Below are positions 20,594-30,719 of a stretch of 64,000 nucleotides of DNA, in pieces; positions within the stretch are counted from its first letter, which is position 1, and each line of letters opens with the position of its first letter. A program made the position numbers and the translations under genes. The notes beneath the pieces were generated by a model, which saw only the letters and a program-made list of their open reading frames with translations, was not told where the DNA came from and searched no databases. The DNA is from Lysobacterales bacterium (GTDB lineage: Bacteria > Pseudomonadota > Gammaproteobacteria > Xanthomonadales > Xanthomonadaceae): NCBI GenBank assembly GCA_020442465.1, contig JAGRJY010000108.1:62001-126000 (forward strand), in the 5' to 3' direction.

Positions 20594-21745
20594 TCAGCTC
20601 CCTTGCGCGTTCTTGGCGTCATGCGCGGACGTCATCAAGTCGATAAACGGATCAAACACCGCGGCGACGTCATGCGGGCCCGGGCTGGCTTCGGGGTGGC
20701 CCTGGAAGCTGTAGGCGGGTGCGTCGGTCAGCGCGATGCCCTGCAGCGAGCCGTCGAACAGTGAACGGTGGGTCGCCTTGACGTTGGCAGGCAGGCTCGA
20801 CTCGTCCACGGCGAAACCGTGGTTCTGCGAGGAGATCATCACGGTGCCGGAGGCCAGATCGATCACCGGATGGTTCGCGCCGTGGTGGCCGAACTTCATC
20901 TTGACGGTCTGCGCGCCGCAGGCCAGGCCGAGCAGCTGATGGCCGAGGCAAATGCCGAAAAGGGGAACCCGCCGCTCGAGCAGAGCGCGGATCGCGGCGA
21001 TGGCGTAGTCGCAGGGCGCGGGGTCACCGGGGCCGTTGGAGAGGAACACCCCATCGGGCTGCAGAGCCATCACTTCGTCGGCGCTCGTCTGCGCCGGCAC
21101 GACGGTGATGCGGCATCCGCGATCGGCGAGCATGCGCAGGATGTTGTGCTTGACACCGAAGTCGTAGGCCACGACATGGAAGCGCCCCGACGATGCGGCG
21201 CTGGCGCCGGTATCGAGATCGATGCTGCACTCGGTCCAAGCGAAGGCGCGATCGGTGCACACTTCCTTGGCGAGGTCCATCCCCATCAGGCCCGGAAAGC
21301 CCTGCGCCGCCTCGACGGCCGCCGCCGCCGTGGCGTCCGGCCCGGCCATCAGTGCGCCGTTCTGTGCACCCTGCTCGCGCAGGATACGGGTCAGTCGACG
21401 GGTGTCGATCTCGGCAATCGCAGGCAGGTCTCGGGCGACGAGCCAGTCGCCGAGTTCCTTCTGGCTGCGCCAGTTGGAGGCCGGGGTCGGCATCTCGCGC
21501 ACGATCAGGCCCGAGCAGAACACCCGCTCACGCTCGTTGTCCTGATCGGTGCAGCCAGTGTTGCCGATGTGCGGATAGGTCAGGGTGACCAGCTGACGCG
21601 CGTAGGAAGGATCGGTGAGGATCTCCTGATAGCCGGTCATGGCGGTGTTGAACACCACTTCGCCGGTGCGCAGCGTGGGCGCGCCGAACGACAGGCCCTC
21701 GAACACGGTTCCGTCGGCGAGGGCGAGAAAGGCAGGATGGTTCAC
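20594..21745 (-). CDS. carA: Carbamoyl-phosphate synthase, small subunit
   Basis: Glutamine amidotransferase subunit, 383 aa from the GTG at 21745. The N-terminal CarA domain has [15 protein letters not shown] and [16 protein letters not shown]. The class I amidotransferase domain has the Cys nucleophile in GICLGHQ and the His-Glu pair in FQGHPEAS. It supplies ammonia to CarB. The GTG begins [12 protein letters not shown], the usual CarA N-terminus; an ATG at 21787 would add 14 residues with no family support. A plausible promoter lies at 21857-21886. No attenuator was recognised in the 293-bp gap to the divergent DUF4139 gene. Confidence 0.95.
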   Translation of the reverse strand: MNHPAFLALADGTVFEGLSFGAPTLRTGEVVFNTAMTGYQEILTDPSYARQLVTLTYPHIGNTGCTDQDNERERVFCSGLIVREMPTPASNWRSQKELGDWLVARDLPAIAEIDTRRLTRILREQGAQNGALMAGPDATAAAAVEAAQGFPGLMGMDLAKEVCTDRAFAWTECSIDLDTGASAASSGRFHVVAYDFGVKHNILRMLADRGCRITVVPAQTSADEVMALQPDGVFLSNGPGDPAPCDYAIAAIRALLERRVPLFGICLGHQLLGLACGAQTVKMKFGHHGANHPVIDLASGTVMISSQNHGFAVDESSLPANVKATHRSLFDGSLQGIALTDAPAYSFQGHPEASPGPHDVAAVFDPFIDLMTSAHDAKNAQGS

Positions 21746-21856
21746 AGGGTTCGCCAGTCTTGAGGATCGAACCCCGCGCTCCTGCATTCAGCCGCAGAGC
21801 AACGCCGACGTCGGCTGGGCCGCATCGTCGATCAGGAGGGGTTCGGGCGAGCCGGA

Positions 21857-21886
21857 ATGATACCGATCGGCCTGCCGGTTTGTCCA
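21857..21886 (-). promoter_or_regulatory. Candidate carA promoter
   Basis: On the minus strand, TGGACA (21881-21886) and TATCAT (21857-21862) are spaced 18 bp apart, about 110 bp upstream of the carA start. It is the best sigma-70-like pair in the 21746-22038 divergent region; the rest of that region shows nothing I can name. Confidence 0.4.
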
Positions 21887-22038
21887 TGAATCGCTGCGCG
21901 GCGATGTGAAGAGAATTCAGGATCCCGGCGCCCGGCCGGCGTCGGCGCGTGGAGCACAAACCCCATCAGCCTCGGCCCTGCGTTGCAGTATCCGGTCGCG
22001 TCATTCGCGCTACCCTTGAATCCCAGCCTGGAGTTCCC

Positions 22039-23532
22039 ATGCGCCCTATCGTCCTCGCCATGACCGCTGCCCTCGCCTCTGCCGCCTCCGCCGCCCACGC
22101 CGACAGCACCGGCGAATACTCCCTGACCGTGTACTCATCGGCCCAGCCGGGCCAGATCGACACGCGCCAGCTCGCCAACTACGGCAACAACCTTCCCGGT
22201 TACGCCCTGGTTCGCGACCAACGAGTGATGCGGCTCGATGCCGGTCGCTCGACCCTGCGATTCTCCGACGTTGCCGCGCGCATGGACCCGACCACGGTGG
22301 CCTTCGAGTCGCTGACCGACCCGGCCGGCACGCGCGTGATCGAGCAGAACTACCAGTACGACTTGGTCAGCGGCCAGAAGCTGCTGGAGCGCTTTCTGGG
22401 CGAGACGGTGACTGTCGAGCAGACCCGCGGCACCGACCTCGACCTGATCGTCGGCAAGCTGCTCTCGGCGCAAAACGGACTCACCCTGCAGCTGCAGGAC
22501 GGTTCGCTGCGCACGCTGACGTCGTGGAGCGGGCTGCGCTTTCCCTCCCTGCCCGGTGGCCTCATCACCAAACCGACGCTGGTCTGGGACGTTGACGCGA
22601 AGCGCGCCGGCGACCACAAGGTGCGCGTCGCCTACCAGTCCAGCGGCATGACCTGGTGGGCCGACTACAACGCCACCCTGGACGAGCGCGACAGCTGCAA
22701 GCTGGACCTGACCGCCTGGGTCACCCTGGTCAACCAGTCGGGGGGCAGTTTCCCGAATGCGCAGCTCAAGCTCGTCGCCGGCGAGGTCAATCGTGCCCCC
22801 ACCCCGCAGCCGGTCGGCATGATGATGGCCAAGCGCGGGATGGTGGCGGAAGCGCCGATGGACGATGGCTTCACCGAGAGCGGCTTGTTCGAGTACCACC
22901 TGTACACGCTGGGACGACGCACCGACGTTCCCGACAACGCGACCAAGCAGCTCGAGCTGTTCCCTGCCGTGGGCTCGATCCCCTGCCAGAAGGAACTGCT
23001 GTTCACTGCCGCACCGGGCAATCGGGTCTATTGGCAGACGCCGAACATGGATCAGGGCTACGCGGCCACCCAGGAGGGCACCACTGGGGCGTATCTGCTG
23101 TTCAAGAACCGCAAGGAAGCCGGGCTGGGCATTCCGTTGCCGGCCGGCCGGGTGCGCGTGAACCAGGCTGCCCAGGACGGCTCGCTCGAGTTCATCGGCG
23201 AAGACCTGATCCAGCACACGCCGCGCAACGAGGAACTGCGGATCAAGCTCGGCAATGCCTTCGACATCGCGGGCGAACGCAAGCAGACCGACTTCAAGAT
23301 CAGCACCAGCGAAAAGTGGATCGAAGAGTCATTCGAGATCAACGTGCGCAACCGCAAGCAGGAGCGCGCGACCGTGCGGGTGCGTGAGTACCTGTATCGC
23401 TGGAGCCAGTGGAGCCTGCTGCGCCACAGCCACACGCCGGAAAAGCGTGACGCCCAGACCGTGGACTTCGTGCTCGATCTGCCGGCTGATGGCGAATCCA
23501 CCGTGAAGTACACCGTGCGCTACAGCTGGTAG
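22039..23532 (+). CDS. Secreted DUF4139-domain protein
   Basis: 497 aa with a signal peptide ending AAHA (about residue 20). The body matches DUF4139 proteins: ALVRDQRVMRLDAGRSTLRFSDVAA at the N-terminus, then a beta-rich central region with MTWWADYNATLD and VTLVNQSGGSFPNAQLKLVAGEVNR, and a C-terminal sandwich with EESFEINVRNRKQERATVRVRE. No catalytic motif is visible and the role of the family is unknown; periplasmic location is predicted. ATG 22039 gives the signal peptide. Divergent from carA. Confidence 0.85.
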   Translation: MRPIVLAMTAALASAASAAHADSTGEYSLTVYSSAQPGQIDTRQLANYGNNLPGYALVRDQRVMRLDAGRSTLRFSDVAARMDPTTVAFESLTDPAGTRVIEQNYQYDLVSGQKLLERFLGETVTVEQTRGTDLDLIVGKLLSAQNGLTLQLQDGSLRTLTSWSGLRFPSLPGGLITKPTLVWDVDAKRAGDHKVRVAYQSSGMTWWADYNATLDERDSCKLDLTAWVTLVNQSGGSFPNAQLKLVAGEVNRAPTPQPVGMMMAKRGMVAEAPMDDGFTESGLFEYHLYTLGRRTDVPDNATKQLELFPAVGSIPCQKELLFTAAPGNRVYWQTPNMDQGYAATQEGTTGAYLLFKNRKEAGLGIPLPAGRVRVNQAAQDGSLEFIGEDLIQHTPRNEELRIKLGNAFDIAGERKQTDFKISTSEKWIEESFEINVRNRKQERATVRVREYLYRWSQWSLLRHSHTPEKRDAQTVDFVLDLPADGESTVKYTVRYSW

Positions 23533-23634
23533 GTTTGCGCCCGGCACTGCTGCGGCACGCCATGACAGCTCGACCCGAATGTGCGAAAGTCTTCGTACTT
23601 TGGCCACGGCGGCACGGCGCAGCAGGAGCATTCC

Positions 23635-25209
23635 ATGCGGAATCTGCAATTCGGCTGGCTCATCCTGGCGTTTGCCACGCTGGGCCCAACCGCCGGAAAG
23701 CCGGCACGCGCGCAACAGATCGACCTCCGTCTGACGGAGATCGCGCAGCCGTTCGGCTCGCCGGTCTTCGTCACCCATGCGGGCGACGGCAGCGGTCGAC
23801 TGTTCGTGGTCGGCCAGCAGGGCCGAATTCGCGTCATCAAGGACGGCACCCTGCTACCGGAGTCGTTCCTGGATGTCGGCGCCCTGCTGGCTGGCAGTGA
23901 CGAGCAGGGACTGCTCGGCATGGCGTTCGCGCCCGACTACCCCGCGTCCGGGCGCTTTTTCATCAACTACACAGACCTCAGCGGATCGACCAGGATCGTC
24001 CGCTATCGCGTGTCCGCCGACGATCCGGATCGCGCCGATCCAGCCAGCGCGCAGGTGCTGCTGACCTTCGCCCAGCCATTCCCCAACCACAACGGAGGAT
24101 GGATCGGTTTCGGCCCTGACGGATTCCTCTACGTCTCGAGCGGCGACGGTGGTTCGGGCGGCGACCCGCAGAACAACGCGCAGAATCTCGGCACCCTGCT
24201 CGGCAAGATCCTGCGCCTGGACGTGTCCGGCGAGACCGTCAGCGTGCCACCGGGCAATCCCTTCGTTTCCACCGCCGGGGCGCGCGGCGAGATCTGGGCC
24301 TATGGCCTGCGCAATCCCTGGCGCGCCAGCTTCGACCGCACGACCGGCGACTTCTGGATCGCGGATGTCGGCCAGCAGCGCATCGAGGAAGTGAACCTGC
24401 AGCCGGCGGCGAGCAGCGGCGGCGAAAACTACGGATGGCGCATCCTCGAGGGCAGCCTGTGCACGACCGAGAACTGCAGCAGCGCCGGCACCGTGCTTCC
24501 CGTCACCGAATACGATCACTCGCTCGGATGTTCCATTACCGGCGGCTACGTCTACCGAGGCGCCCGCTACCCGAACCTCCGCGGCAAGTACCTGTTCGGC
24601 GACTTCTGCAGCGGCCGCATCTTCGCTCTGACCTCCAACGGCGATGGAACCTTCTCGCGCGAGGAACTGCTGGTAAGTGCGCTGCCGCTCGCCTCCTTCG
24701 GTGAGGATGAACAGGGCGAGCTGTACATCGCCAGCCATGGCGGCTCGATCTATCACCTGTCCGACGGCGAACCGGTGTTCGCGCCGACCATCGACCAGTC
24801 CTTCACCGGTACCTGGTACGACCCGGCGCAGTCAGGCCATGGTCTGTTCGTGGAAGTGCTGCCGGGAAATCAGGTGCTGGCCTACTGGTTCACCTTCGAC
24901 GCCGATGGCCGGCAAGCGTGGTTTGGCGGCGTGGGTGCCATCGATGGAAACCGCGCGGTGCTGCAGACCCTGCGCGCCGAGAACGGTCGGTTCATTCCCG
25001 CGTTCGACCCCGCCGACATCCAGTACACCCCGTTCGGCACCCTCACCCTGAGCTTTGACAGCTGCCGCGAAGGCACGGTGCAGTTCGATCTGCCCGGCTC
25101 GTTCGGCGCCGGCACGATGAGGCTATCCCGACTCACTGAGCCGTTGGGAACAGCTTGCGGTTCGAGTACGCTCGCGCAGCTTCGTCCCACAACCACCGAG
25201 GCGCGCTAG
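23635..25209 (+). CDS. PQQ-type soluble sugar dehydrogenase with extra C-terminal domain
   Basis: 524 aa, exported (signal peptide to about residue 25, PARAQQ). Residues about 30-375 form the six-bladed propeller of the sGDH/YliI family: SPVFVTHAGDGSGRLFVVGQQGRI, GLLGMAFAPDY, FPNHNGGWIGFGPDGFLYVSSGDGG, LRNPWRASFD and GGYVYRG. Members oxidise aldose sugars with PQQ. A further domain of about 115 aa (about 385-505) begins FTGTWYDPAQSGHGLFVEVL and contains VLAYWFTFDADGRQAWFGGVG. This module has no clear name to me but recurs at the C-terminus of secreted proteins in Lysobacterales. AGGAG precedes ATG 23635. Confidence 0.85.
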   Translation: MRNLQFGWLILAFATLGPTAGKPARAQQIDLRLTEIAQPFGSPVFVTHAGDGSGRLFVVGQQGRIRVIKDGTLLPESFLDVGALLAGSDEQGLLGMAFAPDYPASGRFFINYTDLSGSTRIVRYRVSADDPDRADPASAQVLLTFAQPFPNHNGGWIGFGPDGFLYVSSGDGGSGGDPQNNAQNLGTLLGKILRLDVSGETVSVPPGNPFVSTAGARGEIWAYGLRNPWRASFDRTTGDFWIADVGQQRIEEVNLQPAASSGGENYGWRILEGSLCTTENCSSAGTVLPVTEYDHSLGCSITGGYVYRGARYPNLRGKYLFGDFCSGRIFALTSNGDGTFSREELLVSALPLASFGEDEQGELYIASHGGSIYHLSDGEPVFAPTIDQSFTGTWYDPAQSGHGLFVEVLPGNQVLAYWFTFDADGRQAWFGGVGAIDGNRAVLQTLRAENGRFIPAFDPADIQYTPFGTLTLSFDSCREGTVQFDLPGSFGAGTMRLSRLTEPLGTACGSSTLAQLRPTTTEAR

Positions 25210-25230
25210 CGTCCTCGGCCTCCCGCGGCG

Positions 25231-26727
25231 TCAGATGGAGGACGCGTCAATCGACTGCTGCCGGCGTCGCTTGTCGGCATACAGGGCGTCGTCTCCGCGC
25301 TTCAGCAGACTGTCGGCCGAATCGCCGTCGCAGGCGAGCGCCGTGCCGATGCTCGTCTCCACGCGCACCTGGGTCTCACCGATGTCGATCGGTTCGGCCA
25401 TGGCCGCGCGAATGCGCTGCACGGCAGACTCGATCTCGTGTTTGCCCTCGACGGGGCGCATCAGCACCACGAATTCGTCTCCGGCAAGGCGTGCGACCAG
25501 ATCGCTCATGCGCACGCTGTCGCGAATGCGCTGACCGAAGCAGACCAGCACCTGGTCGCCAGCGGCGTGACCGTACACATCGTTGACCTGCTTGAACGCG
25601 TCGAGGTCGAGATACAGCAAGGCCATGGATTCGCCGCGCTCCGCAGCCTGTTCGAGCGCCTGATCCAGCGACTGGTAGAACGCATAGCGATTGGCCAGAT
25701 CGGTCAATCCGTCGATGGTGGCGATGCGTCGCAGCTCGTGATTCGCCTGTTCGAGTCGGGTCACGTCGAGCAGCATGCCGACCACACCACAGACGTCACC
25801 ATGGGTGTCGAACTCGGGTGTGTAGCTGCCGCGCAGATGACGCACCGAGTCGTCGTTGGCCCGATTGAGGGCCACATCGAAGCGCACGCGCTCCCCGGCG
25901 AACGCCCGCTCCAGATACGGAAGCATGCGCTGGAAGTTCTCGGCGCCCATCACTTCGCGCAGCGATCGCCCGGTGATCAGCGAGCGCGGCATGCCATACC
26001 AGCGCTCGTAGGCCTCATTGTTGAAGCGATAGCGAAAGTCGCGGTCGATGTAGGTGATGGCGGCCGGCACGCTGTCGGAGATCAGCTGCAGGCGTTCGTT
26101 CAACGCAGCGTGCGCCGCAGAGAGCTTGCGCTCACGCGTACGTGTGCGCAGCACCGCATCCACCATGGTCCGGTAGTTGTGCACGAAGAACAGGCCCGTA
26201 GCCGTGCTGAGGATCGTCATCAGCCACGGCACGCGAACCACGGCCCCCGCCACCCATTCCGGATTGGGTTGCAGCCAGGGTTCGCCGCCCAGATTGCGCA
26301 GCACCTGTGCGAGCGCCACCGCGGCGAGCGCGAATCCGGCCCAAGCGAGTGCCCACCGGCGCGGCAACACCACCGTGCCCATGAAAGCCAGGAATGGCAG
26401 CAACATGATCACGCCCACCAGCTGCGCATGCGAGGCGACGATGAGTCCGGCGGCCCAGAGCATCTGCGCGGCGACCTGGAGATGGGCAGCCTGTTCGACC
26501 TTCCGCGAGTGGCGCAGCTGCACCAGCACCAGCACCTGCAGCACCGAGCCGAGCAGCAGCCAGGGCCCGGACGTGCCGCCCATCGCGAACTCCACCATCG
26601 CAGCGAGCAGGCACACCACGGCGCACACCGCCGACCACAGGGCGACCGTGGCCGCATGGGCGAACTCCGCCTCCTGCTGGCGATCGAACCTGCTGCGCGG
26701 AAGCAGCTTGCTGAGTACACGTTCCAC
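25231..26727 (-). CDS. Membrane PAS-GGDEF diguanylate cyclase
   Basis: 498 aa from a GTG start (MERVLSK). Five to six hydrophobic segments (about 25-190) form an uncharacterised membrane sensor, followed by a PAS domain (about 210-325) and a GGDEF domain (about 335-490). The active-site loop reads AGDEF, an accepted variant; the LYLDLDAFKQVNDVYGHAAGD segment is intact. It should make cyclic-di-GMP. The stop lies 22 bp from that of the convergent sugar dehydrogenase. No RxxD inhibitory site is obvious just ahead of the AGDEF loop (RMSDLVARLAGDEF). Confidence 0.9.
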   Translation of the reverse strand: MERVLSKLLPRSRFDRQQEAEFAHAATVALWSAVCAVVCLLAAMVEFAMGGTSGPWLLLGSVLQVLVLVQLRHSRKVEQAAHLQVAAQMLWAAGLIVASHAQLVGVIMLLPFLAFMGTVVLPRRWALAWAGFALAAVALAQVLRNLGGEPWLQPNPEWVAGAVVRVPWLMTILSTATGLFFVHNYRTMVDAVLRTRTRERKLSAAHAALNERLQLISDSVPAAITYIDRDFRYRFNNEAYERWYGMPRSLITGRSLREVMGAENFQRMLPYLERAFAGERVRFDVALNRANDDSVRHLRGSYTPEFDTHGDVCGVVGMLLDVTRLEQANHELRRIATIDGLTDLANRYAFYQSLDQALEQAAERGESMALLYLDLDAFKQVNDVYGHAAGDQVLVCFGQRIRDSVRMSDLVARLAGDEFVVLMRPVEGKHEIESAVQRIRAAMAEPIDIGETQVRVETSIGTALACDGDSADSLLKRGDDALYADKRRRQQSIDASSI

Positions 26728-26782
26728 GACTGCTGCCCCACTCCCCCTTTTTGAGTTGGGCGTTCCGTCGAAAACGTCGAAC

Positions 26783-26872
26783 TGGCGGAGAGAGTGGGAT
26801 TCGAACCCACGGTGGTATCGCTACCACGCCGGTTTTCAAGACCGGTGCCTTAAACCGCTCGGCCATCTCTCC
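26783..26872 (-). tRNA. tRNA-Ser (UGA)
   Basis: A 90-nt cloverleaf with encoded CCA. The acceptor stem GGAGAGA/TCTCTCC, long class II variable arm (GTGGTAGCGATACCAC), T-loop GTTCGAATC and anticodon loop CTTGAAA with anticodon TGA are all present. A TAGAAT box on the minus strand (26897-26902) could be its -10. Confidence 0.97.
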
Positions 26873-26937
26873 GGGGTCGACGCTGCGAGCGCGCGGATTC
26901 TACCAGCGTCGGCGTGTGTGGGGCGTCGGCGCAACGC

Positions 26938-27870
26938 TCAGGCGGCCGAATCGGCCGCTGGCTGGGTGTCCAGAGCGGCCGGCAGGGTCTCGGCCAGGTG
27001 ATCGATCAGAGCCCGCAGGGCGGGCAGCATGCCGTGGCGTGTAGCGATCACCGCGTGCAGGATGCCCAGCGGCAAGTCCCACTCGGGCAGCACCCGGCGC
27101 AGCGCGCCCGATTCCAGCCAATGGGCGCAGACCATCTGCGGCAGCAGTGCGATGCCCAGACCATCCAGCGCCAGCCGCCTCAGCATCGGGAAATCCTTGG
27201 CGGCCACGCGCGGATCGAACTCGACGCGGGCATGCTCGCCGGCTGCGTTCTGAAGCTCCCAGCGCTGCGCGCGCTGATCATCGTTCATGGACAGGATGCT
27301 GTGACCGGCCAGGTCATCGGGAGATTGCGGCACGCCGTGGGCGGCAAGGTAGCCCGGACTGGCCACCAGCACCTCACAGATCGAACCGAACGGCCGCACG
27401 ATCAGACCCGGGTCGTCGTCCACGCGCGTGCGCACGCGCAGTGCCAGGTCGAAGCCTTCGTCGATCAGATCGACCTTGCGGTTGCTGACGTGAATCTGCA
27501 GTTGCACGGCCGGATAGCGGCTCAGGAACGACGGCAGCACCCGGGCCAGCTGCTGCTGGGCGATCGCCACCGGGCAGCTGATCCGCAGCAGCCCGCGAGG
27601 CGTGCCGACCACCTGCTCCACCGCACTGCGGGCGGCTTCGGCCTCGTCGCGCATCGCGCGTGCATGCCGGTACACCTTCTGCCCGACCTCGGTGACGCCG
27701 AATTGACGCGTCGAGCGCTGCAGCAGCCGCACGCCCAGGGACTGTTCCAGCGCGGTGACGCGGCGGCTGAGTCGGGACTTGGGAATGCCCGTCTCGCGTT
27801 CGACCGCGGCGAAGCCGCCGTGCTCGACGACGAGGGCGTACAGCGCAAGGTCGTTGTAGTCGTCGGTCAT
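26938..27870 (-). CDS. LysR-family regulator
   Basis: 310 aa. The N-terminal helix-turn-helix (about 5-62) reads ALVVEHGGFAAVERETGIPKSRLSRRVTALE. The effector domain follows, with GLLRISCPVAIAQQQLARVLPSFL typical of the large branch that includes AaeR/CrgA-like repressors. It has no divergent partner: upstream is a 44-bp palindrome and the 3' end of serS on the same strand; downstream is tRNA-Ser. The target is therefore unknown. ATG 27870. Confidence 0.88.
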   Translation of the reverse strand: MTDDYNDLALYALVVEHGGFAAVERETGIPKSRLSRRVTALEQSLGVRLLQRSTRQFGVTEVGQKVYRHARAMRDEAEAARSAVEQVVGTPRGLLRISCPVAIAQQQLARVLPSFLSRYPAVQLQIHVSNRKVDLIDEGFDLALRVRTRVDDDPGLIVRPFGSICEVLVASPGYLAAHGVPQSPDDLAGHSILSMNDDQRAQRWELQNAAGEHARVEFDPRVAAKDFPMLRRLALDGLGIALLPQMVCAHWLESGALRRVLPEWDLPLGILHAVIATRHGMLPALRALIDHLAETLPAALDTQPAADSAA

Positions 27871-27902
27871 GCGTGCAGCCCAAGGCTTTGGGTTGGGGGC
27901 TT

Positions 27903-27946
27903 GGGGTCAGAGTGCACTTTCGCGCGCGAAAGTGCACTCTGACCCC
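27903..27946. repeat. Perfect 44-bp palindrome
   Basis: Two 22-nt arms with no loop, GGGGTCAGAGTGCACTTTCG followed by CG and then the exact complement back to CCCC. It fills most of the 83-bp gap between the serS stop and the LysR start. Length, symmetry and the GGGGTCAGAGTGCAC core resemble REP-type palindromes mobilised by RAYT (TnpA-REP) proteins, but no second copy and no RAYT gene occur in the window. In RNA it could form a long hairpin and act as a terminator for the LysR transcript region. Confidence 0.8.
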
Positions 27947-27953
27947 GGCCGAC

Positions 27954-29742
<1,789 letters not shown>

Positions 29743-29834
29743 CGCGATGCAGACCCTTCGCTGCGCCAGGCGCGGGGAGCATTCAGGGTACCGATCTCTC
29801 CGGGAATTGCACCCGACCGAGTGCGGCGTGGAAA

Positions 29835-30494
29835 TCAGTCCTGCAAAGGCACCGCCACCGCAGTGGACTCCACGTCGCCCACCACATCGGCACCGGCCGG
29901 GGGCGCGAAGCGGAACAGTCCATCGCGCATCGGCGCATTGCGCCGCCAGGCGGAAAAATGCATCAGCGTGCGCTGGCCCAGCTGGTCGCGAAGTTCGATC
30001 TCGACCAGTTCACCGTCGCGCAGACCCAATCGCGCCGCCTCGAAGCCCGCATCCTCCGGGTTCCTGGGGGCCAGCCTGAACCATGCGACGCCGTCCTGCA
30101 GCGGCTCCTCAGTGAGCGAGAACCGTTCATCCAGCAGCTTCGGGTCGACCAGCACCATCAGCGGACTCGAGGCTTCATCCTCCGACCGTTGGCGAACCGT
30201 CACCTGCTCCAGGTCGGGGTCGTAGATCCAGATCCGCGAGCCGTCGGCGACGATGGTCTGCTCGAAGGGCTGCTGATAGTCCCAGCGGAACTGGCGCGGC
30301 ACGGCCAGCGCGACGGTGCCCCGACTTTCTTCGCGAAGGCGATCGTTGGCGTCGTACACCTGCTGCGCGAACTCGCCCTGGAGACTGACCAGCCCCGTAG
30401 AGAACGCCTCGATCGGCGAAGCCGTCGACGCCGGCGTCGACGCACGCACACCGAACGCAAGCAGAGCACCCAACAGCAGCAGGATTCCACGCAT
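29835..30494 (-). CDS. lolA: Outer-membrane lipoprotein carrier LolA
   Basis: Periplasmic chaperone of 219 aa carrying lipoproteins from LolCDE to LolB. The signal peptide covers about residues 1-18. The mature protein has the LolA pattern GEFAQQVYDANDRLREESRGTVALAVPRQFRWDY and IYDPDLEQVTVRQ. I start at the ATG at 30494; the TTG two codons earlier is less likely. It sits between ftsK and serS as in other gammaproteobacteria, although a secreted-protein gene is wedged between it and ftsK, and rarA, usually next, is absent. Confidence 0.93.
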   Translation of the reverse strand: MRGILLLLGALLAFGVRASTPASTASPIEAFSTGLVSLQGEFAQQVYDANDRLREESRGTVALAVPRQFRWDYQQPFEQTIVADGSRIWIYDPDLEQVTVRQRSEDEASSPLMVLVDPKLLDERFSLTEEPLQDGVAWFRLAPRNPEDAGFEAARLGLRDGELVEIELRDQLGQRTLMHFSAWRRNAPMRDGLFRFAPPAGADVVGDVESTAVAVPLQD

Positions 30495-30681
30495 GAGCAA
30501 CCGGCTCTCGATCAGGAACAGGAAGGATGACGCAGCGGCATCACCCGATGGCGCGCAGTCTGCCCGATCACGACTGAATCGATCCGCGCCGCCTCGCCAT
30601 CGCGGCGGGAACTATCCGGACTGGAGTCGCGCGGCGTCAATCTGCGCGAGTCGCTACCGGGTTGTCGCCGACTCTAGAGCA

Positions 30682-30702
30682 GGCACCGATTGAGTCGGTG
30701 CC
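30682..30702 (-). repeat. Hairpin after the secreted repeat protein gene
   Basis: An 8-bp perfect stem (GGCACCGA/TCGGTGCC) with a 5-nt loop lies 18 bp past the stop at 30720. There is no clear T run, so it is at best a weak terminator. The remaining 219-bp gap to lolA (30495-30719) shows nothing else recognisable. Confidence 0.4.
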
Positions 30703-30719
30703 GAGTGACCGGATACGAC

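Noticed and set aside
29743-29834. Possible fluoride riboswitch ahead of crcB.
   Set aside because: The gap is 92 bp and lacks the conserved riboswitch core; crcB also lies within a housekeeping gene run.
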